Under the pieces are notes generated by a model, which did not search any database, was not told the origin of the DNA, and worked only from the letters and a program-made list of their open reading frames with translations. DNA of 8,994 bases from Candidatus Rifleibacteriota bacterium (GTDB taxonomy: Bacteria > Muiribacteriota > Ozemobacteria > Ozemobacterales > Ozemobacteraceae), in contig JAQUZA010000111.1 of the NCBI GenBank assembly GCA_028691595.1, positions 1 through 8,994 on the forward strand, in the 5' to 3' direction. The number at the start of each line of letters is the position of its first letter. Within the stretch, counting starts at the first letter, position 1. A program made the position numbers and the translations under genes. Shown here piece after piece: positions 1-5,725 of the stretch.

Positions 1-576
1 AATATCGAACAAAGCCTGACCATTTCTCATGGCGGGGTGATCGAGGCGACAACGCCGCGCCCAGGCCGCTGAACGTTCCATGGCCGAACGGGCAGCCTTT
101 TCGTCTGAAGGGTATGGGCAGCACTCATCGAAAACCATCATGATTTCAGAACCGATCGAGCGCTGAATACGCATAGATTCTTCTGGAGTGATCCAGTGTT
201 TTGACCCGTCGATGTGAGAGGCAAACTCAACTCCCTCGTCGTTGATGCGGTTCAGTTTCTTCAGCGAAAAAACCTGAAAACCGCCTGAGTCGGTGAGCAT
301 CGGGCGATCCCAGGCCATCATGGCGTGCAGGCCGCCGAAATGGTCGAGAACGCTGGTTCCGGGTCTGAGCATCAGATGATAGGTGTTGCCCAGAATTATG
401 CTTGCCCCGGTTGATTTGATATCTTCAGGCGTAAGAGTTTTTACGGTTCCTGCGGTGCCAACCGGCATAAAAACTGGTGTTTTGATCTCGCCGCGCCGGG
501 TCTGAATTCTACCAACCCGGCCCCAGCATTCTTCTGATTTGTAATCGAGCTGAAAAGAAAATTGGCTTTCTGTCAT
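1..576 (-). CDS. tgt: Queuine/preQ1 tRNA-guanine transglycosylase (Tgt), 5' half only
   Basis: Tgt exchanges guanine-34 in the anticodon of tRNAs for Asp, Asn, His and Tyr with the queuosine precursor preQ1, in the cytoplasm. I translated the 192 codons present; the gene leaves the window at its 3' end, about half way through a family of roughly 370-380 residues. Family hallmarks are present: TPVFMPVGTAGTVK near residues 33-46, GNTYHL, TDSGGFQVFSL starting at about residue 95 (Asp96 is the conserved active-site Asp) and MVFDECCPYP around residues 147-156. The nucleophilic Asp and the zinc-binding Cys/His residues lie in the missing half. Its ATG overlaps the queA stop codon in an ATGA quartet and there is no well-placed Shine-Dalgarno motif, so translation is probably coupled to queA. 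The two genes encode consecutive enzymes of queuosine synthesis. Identification is secure. Confidence 0.96.
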   Translation of the reverse strand, partial: MTESQFSFQLDYKSEECWGRVGRIQTRRGEIKTPVFMPVGTAGTVKTLTPEDIKSTGASIILGNTYHLMLRPGTSVLDHFGGLHAMMAWDRPMLTDSGGFQVFSLKKLNRINDEGVEFASHIDGSKHWITPEESMRIQRSIGSEIMMVFDECCPYPSDEKAARSAMERSAAWARRCRLDHPAMRNGQALFDI

Positions 577-1598
577 ATTATTACCATTGAGTCCCCGAAG
601 CTGTAGAAACGGTATTTCTTGCTTACCGCCTCTTCGTATAGACTTAATACCCTTTCCCGGCCGCAAAATGCCGCCACCAGAACTATCAACGTCGACTTTG
701 GCAGATGAAAATTGGTGATAAAACAGTCAACCGCCCTGAATTTATAGCCCGGCCTGATAAAACATGCAGTTGACTGCCAGCCGGTTTTGAGTTTTCCCTG
801 AGCATCGATTGCAGATTCGAGAGTTCTGATACTTGTTGTGCCACAACCCCAGACCCGCCCGCCCTCAGACCTGGTCTTTGCGAAAAGGTCTGCCGTCTCT
901 GGCGAGATAAAAAAAATCTCCTCGTGCATCTGGTGCTCGTCAAGCGTCTCAGTCTCGATCGGCTTGAAGGTGCCAAGCCCGACATGCAGAATGATCTCGG
1001 CAATATTCACCTTTTTCGCTCTCAGAGCCGAAAAAACCTGATCATCAAAATGTAAACCAGCAGTTGGTGCTGCGACCGAACCCTCTTCGTTTGAATACAC
1101 AGTCTGATAACGATCAGGTGTGCTCTCGCGCGAGGTAATATAGGGCGGCAGAGGCATTTCACCATGCTCGCGAAACACCGGCACCGGATCGCGACCGTCG
1201 CAGGTTCGCAAGACCCGCAGGCCTGAATCGAGAACCCCGACGACTTCAATGAGACAGTCGCCCGGCAAAAGATGCCGACGACCTGGCTTGAACTTCTTAC
1301 CCGGTCTGACCATCGCCTCAAAGCTGCCCTGACCAAGGCTTTTAATGAACAAAACTTCAGAACCACCGCTGCGACCATCATACGCAAGGGTAAAAATCCT
1401 GGCAGGAATAACCCTCGAACTGTTTAAAATCAGCAGGTCGCCGGGCGCAAAATATTCGACAATATCCGCGAATCGACGATGCTCAACAGCTCCCGTCGCA
1501 CGATTATGAACGAGAAGACGTGATTCTGAGCGTTTCGCGGCCGGGGTCTGGGCAATGAGTTCGGCAGGAAGAATAAAATCGAATAATTCAGTTTTCAT
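573..1598 (-). CDS. queA: S-adenosylmethionine:tRNA ribosyltransferase-isomerase (QueA)
   Basis: QueA transfers and isomerises the ribosyl part of S-adenosylmethionine onto preQ1 already placed in tRNA by Tgt, giving epoxyqueuosine. The 341-residue product is full length for the family (about 340-356). Visible hallmarks are the N-terminal FDFILPAELIAQTP, GEMPLPPYI (146-154), GSVAAPTAGLHF (173-184), HVGLGTFKP (205-213), GTTSIRTLES (253-262), NFHLPKSTL (296-304) and a C-terminal FYSFGDSM. The ATG lies 11 bp inside the 3' end of the upstream LCP gene and its stop overlaps the tgt start by 4 bp, so it is translated as part of a tightly packed message. Only a weak GGGG stretch lies about 9 nt upstream of the start. 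Nothing suggests damage. Pairing queA with tgt is common in bacteria; having them after an LCP gene is less so. Confidence 0.97.
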   Translation of the reverse strand: MKTELFDFILPAELIAQTPAAKRSESRLLVHNRATGAVEHRRFADIVEYFAPGDLLILNSSRVIPARIFTLAYDGRSGGSEVLFIKSLGQGSFEAMVRPGKKFKPGRRHLLPGDCLIEVVGVLDSGLRVLRTCDGRDPVPVFREHGEMPLPPYITSRESTPDRYQTVYSNEEGSVAAPTAGLHFDDQVFSALRAKKVNIAEIILHVGLGTFKPIETETLDEHQMHEEIFFISPETADLFAKTRSEGGRVWGCGTTSIRTLESAIDAQGKLKTGWQSTACFIRPGYKFRAVDCFITNFHLPKSTLIVLVAAFCGRERVLSLYEEAVSKKYRFYSFGDSMVII

Positions 1599-2784
1599 TG
1601 GCCGTTACCCCGGGTGTTGCTTGATTCATAGTTTGAGACGCGGTTTCAGAATTGACCTGCAGCGTTTTGCCCGGGGTTGAATCGCTTTGCGGCATAGACT
1701 CAGGTGAAGATGCAGCCTTTTCGGGCACCGCAACCTCAATGGGAGTAGAAGCAACAGCAAAAGAAAAAGAAGCTGGTTGAGGCGTTTCCAGGGCCGCCGA
1801 AGCAACCGGAGTGAAGCTGGCTACCAGTTCGATCGCCGCCAGGTCTGAAAACTGGGCACTGCCAAGCGCAGTCGCTTCATCCTGGTAGGGCATAAAATAA
1901 CTGATTTTATCTATATACCTTGCTTCTCCGGGGAGTGAATTGTTACGAAACTGAATGTTTCCACCCTCGAAACCCCTGGTAAGAGCGTAGAGCTCGGCAA
2001 GAGAGAAGTCGGTCTGCACATGTTCAAAAGCCTGATTGATGATCTGAGGCAACTTTACAACTATGCCGGGAGTCATGACCTTTTCGAGAAGCACTTTCAT
2101 AAACTTCTGCTGCCGTTTGATTCTACCAAGATCAGCCGCCGCATCAGCCCTGAATCTGACATAATTGAGTGCCTGTCGACCATCAAGGTGATTAAGACCG
2201 GGTTCAAGATGAATATGCACTTTGCCCCAGTTATCGTCATAATGCATGGCCTTGTCGATATCAAGATCTATCCCGCCAAGAATATCGATAACATTCACAA
2301 AACTTTGAAACCCAACCTCGACGTATCGATTGATTTGAATGCCCAGAAGGTCTTGAAGCAACGAACGCAGCACCTCGACACCGTAACGGGGAAGAATCTC
2401 ATTGATCTTGCGTGCCCGACCATTGATCAGAACTCTCGTATCGCGTGGCACCGAAAGCATACTGATTCTGCCTTTTGCAGGGTTCAGGCCAAGAATGAAC
2501 ATCGTATCGGCACGGTGAGTGCCATCGACTGAATCGACACCAAGAACCAGCACATTAACATTGCCAATATGTGGCTTTTCGCCAGTTTCGGCATTGCCTT
2601 CAACCCAGTTGATGCCAATAGGCGCAACAACCATGCCCAGAAACCATTTATGCATCACCCCGGCAAAAAAAGTCAGGGCAATGGTCAAAAAAACAATTTC
2701 GAGCAGCAGCACACCCCGCCGCCGGCGAGCCTGCCCCGAAAAAGAAGACCAACCATGGTTGCATAAAAATAAGAGTCGTTTCAT
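1588..2784 (-). CDS. LCP family protein (LytR-CpsA-Psr), membrane-anchored glycopolymer transferase
   Basis: LCP enzymes transfer polyprenyl-linked glycopolymers to peptidoglycan or another envelope acceptor, acting outside the cytoplasmic membrane. This 398-residue protein has a basic N-terminus (RRRR near 20-23), one membrane segment at about 24-44, and an LCP domain from about 75 to 235. Conserved features are GVDSVDGTHRADTM (82-95), VPRDT (113-117), KINEI (126-130), YVRFR (208-212) and DLGRIKRQQ (218-226); these Asp and Arg residues bind the pyrophosphate and metal in characterised members. From about residue 325 the tail is rich in Pro, Ala, Ser, Thr and Glu and probably disordered. The gene follows nadD-yqeK after 71 bp and overlaps queA by 11 bp. 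Only a weak AGG sits ahead of the ATG. The natural acceptor and polymer are unknown; the polysaccharide genes across the divergent gap are a possible but unproven source. Confidence 0.92.
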   Translation of the reverse strand: MKRLLFLCNHGWSSFSGQARRRRGVLLLEIVFLTIALTFFAGVMHKWFLGMVVAPIGINWVEGNAETGEKPHIGNVNVLVLGVDSVDGTHRADTMFILGLNPAKGRISMLSVPRDTRVLINGRARKINEILPRYGVEVLRSLLQDLLGIQINRYVEVGFQSFVNVIDILGGIDLDIDKAMHYDDNWGKVHIHLEPGLNHLDGRQALNYVRFRADAAADLGRIKRQQKFMKVLLEKVMTPGIVVKLPQIINQAFEHVQTDFSLAELYALTRGFEGGNIQFRNNSLPGEARYIDKISYFMPYQDEATALGSAQFSDLAAIELVASFTPVASAALETPQPASFSFAVASTPIEVAVPEKAASSPESMPQSDSTPGKTLQVNSETASQTMNQATPGVTANEN

Positions 2785-2855
2785 GGTTGCCTATGATACC
2801 AGAGGCCGGGGGCAAACTCCAGCTAAAAAACCTGCCCAGCCGTGGCAAATACCTG

Positions 2856-3941
2856 CTAGGAATGCGAAGTTTTCTTGATTTGCAGAACCTTTTGAAAACG
2901 TTCTTCAAAAGAAATACCTGACTCGCGAATCTGATCACGGCTGTCAATCTGGCGAATCGGGTCGAGCGTGTCGGCCGTCGACAAAATACGGGTCAGAAGC
3001 GGTGAATCTGGCTGCGGGAAAGTGTGATTCTTGACTGCCGAGATAATTGTCGAATCGATATCTGGGCAGACCTGCAGTAGCCAGGCCGCGGCCGCCGGCC
3101 CGTGGGCAAGCATCGGAGTCTGCTTTTCGAGGTCGCTCAAGAGAAAATGGGTGCTGCTGACCAGATTAATGATTTCAGCATCATCGGCATCGCGAAAAAG
3201 ATCATGCGCCATGCCGGCAACCAAAGCAAGACGAGGGTCACAACCGACCTCAAGCGCATATTTGACCGCAAGACGCGTGGCACTGTGCATGTGTTCACGC
3301 AAACCGGCGGCTACGCCCTCCTGCTTGTGCATAATGACTTTAAGCCAGTGACGAAAATTGTCGCCCAGACTGCCGTAATAATCATGCTGCAAGATTTCAA
3401 ACAGAACTTCGGAGTCGAGACCGGCAAAAGAAAAATCATGCTGTTGAACAGCCGCTCTGATTGCAGTTGAAGAGACGGCAGAGTACAGACAGGGAGCCCA
3501 GTGCACAATGGCATCATCGAGCGGCGAAACTCTCTCGACCCCTGGCCGTTCAACCACAATGAATTCGGTCTGCGCGACAATCTGCTCGATTTTCATCCAG
3601 GTGGGGAGCTCTGAGAGTGAATCGCCGCCAATTATGAGATAGAACTCATGTTCAGGGTAACGCTCTCTGAGAAACTCGAGAGTGCGAAATGTGTATGAAG
3701 GGCCGCCCAGCTCCATTTCGATGTCACAGATGCGACTCTGCGGAAACTCACGCAAAGCCTTGTGAAGAAGAGCCCGACGATGCCGATAATCGAGCAGAGC
3801 GTGCCCGTGCTTATGAACAGCCTGAAAAACCGGCACATACCAGACCTCATCGAGGTGACCCTCGAGAAGTGCGGCGAGCCCCAGCTGAACATGCTGATTA
3901 TGAGCAGGGTCAAAACTTCCGCCCAGTATACCAATTCTCAA
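2856..3941 (-). CDS. nadD: NadD-YqeK fusion: nicotinate-nucleotide adenylyltransferase plus HD-domain hydrolase
   Basis: The 361-residue protein joins two enzymes that are usually separate. Residues 1 to about 190 are NadD, which makes nicotinate adenine dinucleotide from NaMN and ATP: GILGGSFDP (4-12), HKHGH (43-47), GPSYTF (80-85), IIGGDSLSELPTW (103-115), ERPG (131-134) and VSSTAIR (156-162). Residues about 200-361 are a YqeK-type HD domain, a family known to hydrolyse Ap4A symmetrically, with likely metal ligands His219, His246-Asp247, His280, His306 and Asp324. The nucleotidyltransferase HxGH motif reads HNQH (14-17), with Gln in place of Gly. The start is TTG: the preceding in-frame codon is a stop, and the glycine-rich motif begins at residue 4, so no later ATG can work. 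The TTG overlaps the obg stop by 4 bp. Both domains otherwise look intact and the fusion shows no frameshift. Confidence 0.93.
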   Translation of the reverse strand: MRIGILGGSFDPAHNQHVQLGLAALLEGHLDEVWYVPVFQAVHKHGHALLDYRHRRALLHKALREFPQSRICDIEMELGGPSYTFRTLEFLRERYPEHEFYLIIGGDSLSELPTWMKIEQIVAQTEFIVVERPGVERVSPLDDAIVHWAPCLYSAVSSTAIRAAVQQHDFSFAGLDSEVLFEILQHDYYGSLGDNFRHWLKVIMHKQEGVAAGLREHMHSATRLAVKYALEVGCDPRLALVAGMAHDLFRDADDAEIINLVSSTHFLLSDLEKQTPMLAHGPAAAAWLLQVCPDIDSTIISAVKNHTFPQPDSPLLTRILSTADTLDPIRQIDSRDQIRESGISFEERFQKVLQIKKTSHS

Positions 3942-5221
3942 TCAAAAAACTCCCGGTAGGCAAATTCCATATCGCCAATAGAAAAAATATCATCTTCACC
4001 GGCATCGAGCCGGCTCAACTCATCGACAAAACCAATCTTGCGCAGCTTCTGCCTGAAGATGCCAATCGCCTCATCGCTGGTAAAGTCTGTCATCGCGACC
4101 AGACGCTCAATCTCTGGCCCTGAAACCAGCCAGCGGCCCTCACCCTCTTCTTCGATCGCGAAGGGCTCGATAAATTCGTAGAGTTTTTCTTCTTCATTGG
4201 CAGCCGTCAGATCTGGGGCCCGCAGTTCTTTGAGGCAACCGCTGAGAAACTTGAGCAGATCGTCAACACCCTCATGGGTTGCTCCAGAAACCGCGAATAC
4301 CTTGACTCCCCTCGCTTCAAGAGCTTCTTTGAACTCTGGAAAAAGCTCGCGTGAGTCGGGCAGATCCATTTTGTTGGCGGCAACCACCACCGGCTTGGCT
4401 GCCAGTTCTTCAGAAAATTCTGCCAGTTCAGCCATGATAATTTCGTAGTTTTTGGTAATGTCTTCCATGTCGAGCTGACTCACATCAACGAGATGCAGCA
4501 AAATGCGGGTTCGCTCGATATGCCTGAGAAACTGAACGCCAAGGCCGCTGCCACTGTGAGCGCCCTCGATAAGACCAGGAATATCGGCCATACAAAACGA
4601 GGGCAGCCCCTCTGGCTTAACGATACCCAGGCTCGGAGTCAAAGTCGTAAAGGGGTAATCAGCAACCTTTGGCCGGGCATTGCTTACCGACCTGAGAAAT
4701 GTTGATTTGCCGGCGTTGGGCAACCCGACCAGACCGACATCAGCGAGCAGTTTCAGCTCCAGACGAAGCATGAGATTCTGCCCGGGCTCACCCTTTTCAG
4801 CAATTCTCGGGGTGCGACGCACCGAGGTGGCAAAACGGGCATTGCCCCAGCCACCACGACCACCACGGGCAACGATTTCTTTCTGACCTTTCTGGTCGAG
4901 ATCGACGAGCAACTGCCCTGACTCAAGATCGTAGACGAGAGTACCAACCGGAACCTTGATTGTAAGGTCTTTGCCATTTGCTCCGGCCATGTTTTTCTGC
5001 TGACCGTTACCACCGTCTTCGGCTTTATAAATGCGGGTAAAACTCAGCTCATAAAGCGTGGTAAGATCATCGGTGGCCTCAAAAATAAGATCACCGCCAC
5101 GACCGCCGTCACCACCGGCCGGGCCGCCAAGAGGCACGAACTTTTCACGCCTGAACGCGACAATTCCATTGCCGCCATTGCCGGAAGACACCTGTACTGT
5201 AACTTCATCTACGAATTTCAT
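3938..5221 (-). CDS. obg: GTPase Obg (CgtA), large ribosomal subunit assembly factor
   Basis: Obg is an essential GTPase that binds the 50S precursor and links ribosome assembly to (p)ppGpp and growth. The 427-residue product shows the three-part architecture: a glycine-rich Obg fold (1 to about 158, with GGPAGGDGGRGG at 32-43), a G domain (about 159-330) with G1 GLPNAGKS (166-173), G2 PFTTLTP (190-196), G3 DIPG (213-216), G4 NKMD (283-286) and G5 SGA (312-314), and a C-terminal OCT domain (about 345-423) with WLVSGPEIERLVAMTDF. All nucleotide-binding residues are present. The OCT domain is found in only part of the family, including Firmicutes and Actinobacteria. It is the first gene of the minus-strand operon; the usual upstream partners rplU and rpmA are absent. 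There is no Shine-Dalgarno motif, and a perfect -10 hexamer ends 7 nt before the ATG, which suggests a leaderless transcript. Confidence 0.97.
   Translation of the reverse strand: MKFVDEVTVQVSSGNGGNGIVAFRREKFVPLGGPAGGDGGRGGDLIFEATDDLTTLYELSFTRIYKAEDGGNGQQKNMAGANGKDLTIKVPVGTLVYDLESGQLLVDLDQKGQKEIVARGGRGGWGNARFATSVRRTPRIAEKGEPGQNLMLRLELKLLADVGLVGLPNAGKSTFLRSVSNARPKVADYPFTTLTPSLGIVKPEGLPSFCMADIPGLIEGAHSGSGLGVQFLRHIERTRILLHLVDVSQLDMEDITKNYEIIMAELAEFSEELAAKPVVVAANKMDLPDSRELFPEFKEALEARGVKVFAVSGATHEGVDDLLKFLSGCLKELRAPDLTAANEEEKLYEFIEPFAIEEEGEGRWLVSGPEIERLVAMTDFTSDEAIGIFRQKLRKIGFVDELSRLDAGEDDIFSIGDMEFAYREFFD
3950..3954 (-). promoter_or_regulatory. Ribosome binding site supporting the TTG start of nadD-yqeK
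   Basis: On the minus strand GGGAG lies inside the last codons of obg, 8 nt before the TTG codon at 3941-3939. An in-frame TGA immediately precedes that TTG, so the reading frame cannot begin earlier. The position of this motif and the TTGA overlap with the obg stop support re-initiation from obg on a TTG start codon. Confidence 0.6.
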
Positions 5222-5228
5222 AGGCGGG

Positions 5229-5237
5229 ATTATACCA
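5229..5237 (-). promoter_or_regulatory. Extended -10 promoter of the obg operon, apparently leaderless
   Basis: The minus strand reads TGGTATAAT, a perfect TATAAT hexamer (5234-5229) with the TG of an extended -10. Only 7 nt separate it from the A of the obg ATG, so transcription should begin at or within a base or two of the start codon. No good -35 is seen; the best match at suitable spacing is poor, which is tolerated with an extended -10. The short gap CCCGCCT has no ribosome binding motif. The promoter could drive the whole operon down to tgt. Confidence 0.65.
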
Positions 5238-5239
5238 TT

Positions 5240-5350
5240 TTAATAGCTATTTAACCACTTCTTCTTTAATGTCTTCGCCCTGCGTTCATTAATCTGAATC
5301 TGTTGCCTGATCCAAACGCTCACAATCTTGAAGCCTGCTCTTCTTACCAG
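5240..5350 (-). pseudogene. Possible 3' remnant of a lost gene upstream of obg
   Basis: Thirty-six codons followed by TAA read like a natural protein C-terminus: LVRRAGFKIVSVW, then a hydrophilic, lysine-rich tail. The AGFKIVSVW string is reminiscent of the end of a SAM-dependent methyltransferase domain, but this is too short to assign. The fragment stops at the edge of the MITE-like element, whose terminal repeat adds an in-frame TGA. If the element and one CTAG copy are removed, the frame continues 5 codons to a TAA (5526-5528), beyond which it is open for another 53 codons. That would suit a decayed gene with a nonsense mutation, but chance in AT-rich DNA is a fair alternative. The TAA lies only 18 bp before obg, as expected of a former operon neighbour. 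Confidence 0.28.
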
Positions 5351-5351
5351 C

Positions 5352-5515
5352 CTAGTGCCCTGTCACACAGGAATTATGGGGGTTCTTCGTCATTCCCGCG
5401 CAGGCGAAAATCTAGCATGTAGCGGCTTAGATCCCCGCTTTCCCCCTTTCGGGGACAAGCGCGGGGATGACAGAATTGATGTCTATTCTTGCTTTCATAT
5501 GTGACAGAGGACTAG
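5352..5515. mobile_element. MITE-like non-coding element with 18-bp terminal inverted repeats
   Basis: The left end CTAGTGCCCTGTCACACA (5352-5369) and the reverse complement of the right end, CTAGTCCTCTGTCACATA (5515-5498), match at 15 of 18 positions. The 164-bp unit encodes no protein and has a strongly palindromic interior, as expected of a miniature inverted-repeat transposable element mobilised in trans. The CTAG at each outer edge may be a 4-bp target duplication (CTAG or YTAR targets are known for IS5-type transposases) or simply part of the repeat; being palindromic it cannot decide, and a TA target is also possible. The parent transposase is not in this window. Family assignment is open. 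Confidence 0.62.
5389..5471. repeat. Internal palindromic repeat within the MITE-like element
   Basis: GTCATTCCCGCG (5389-5400) is matched by CGCGGGGATGAC (5460-5471), 11 of 12 positions complementary. The right arm can instead pair with ATCCCCGC (5431-5438), giving a tight hairpin over 5431-5468 with an inner CCCC/GGGG stem, so two alternative folds compete. The left part, ATTCCC-N8-GAAAAT, resembles a degenerate form of the ATTCCC-N8-GGGAAT repeat known as dRS3 in Neisseria and of similar dispersed repeats elsewhere; this is recalled, not searched. No function is inferred beyond repeat DNA. Confidence 0.6.
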
Positions 5516-5624
5516 ACGCATTGTATTAATGAATTCCGGGGTCTTCCGTGATGATGGGTAAGAATAGGCAATATGTCTGGTCAATGTTGACAGAAGAATA
5601 GAGTATTATAGTGTGTTTGCCATG

Positions 5625-5654
5625 ATTCTTCGTAGAAATCCATTGACGAAGATT
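5625..5654. repeat. 9-bp inverted repeat overlapping the -35 of the rightward promoter
   Basis: ATTCTTCGT (5625-5633) and ACGAAGATT (5646-5654) are complementary at 8 of 9 positions across a 12-bp spacer. The right arm overlaps the candidate -35 hexamer TTGACG (5643-5648), which is a plausible place for a repressor or activator site. It could also be chance in AT-rich DNA; there is no T-run to make it a terminator. Confidence 0.35.
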
Positions 5655-5670
5655 TAAACCTTGGTGTAAT
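5643..5670 (+). promoter_or_regulatory. Candidate sigma-70-type promoter for the aminotransferase gene
   Basis: TTGACG (5643-5648) and TGTAAT (5665-5670) each match the consensus hexamers at 5 of 6 positions and are 16 bp apart. Transcription would start near 5677, giving a leader of about 50 nt before the ATG at 5726. It is the best-spaced pair on the plus strand of this gap. It probably serves the aminotransferase gene; whether transcription passes the palindrome into the next gene is unclear. Confidence 0.5.
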
Positions 5671-5725
5671 CTCGCAAGTGTAAATTTTCACTATCTCTGT
5701 TCCAACAGCAAAACCGGAGGCCTAA

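Larger units (their letters stand above)
5222..5725. other. 504-bp divergent intergenic region between obg and the aminotransferase gene
   Basis: No intact gene is visible here on either strand. From left to right it holds the obg promoter, a short stretch that reads like the 3' end of a lost minus-strand gene, a 164-bp MITE-like element with an internal palindromic repeat, and AT-rich sequence carrying a hairpin and a promoter candidate for the rightward genes. It separates a conserved housekeeping operon from a polysaccharide locus, so it is a likely chromosomal join or insertion point. Confidence 0.7.

Noticed and set aside
2020..2532. 170-codon plus-strand open frame inside the LCP gene
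   Set aside because: It is antisense to a well-conserved LCP domain, has no recognisable domain and no independent promoter or ribosome site; it is a shadow of the real gene. The same applies to the other frames opposite or within the six main genes.
2785..2855. Terminator or internal promoter between nadD-yqeK and the LCP gene
   Set aside because: The minus strand has TGCC/GGCA with a 7-nt loop and a T6 run two bases later, but a 4-bp stem is too weak. A TATCAT at good spacing has only a poor -35. Neither is supportable.
5587..5612. Perfect TTGACA with TATAGT downstream as a promoter
   Set aside because: The spacer is only 14 bp, too short for normal sigma-70 recognition; other spacings give poor -10 matches. 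The pair at 5643-5670 is better.
5529..5687. 53-codon minus-strand open frame as a separate small gene
   Set aside because: It has no ATG or credible start and no ribosome site, and another frame is comparably open in the same AT-rich stretch. It is kept only as a possible part of a decayed gene.
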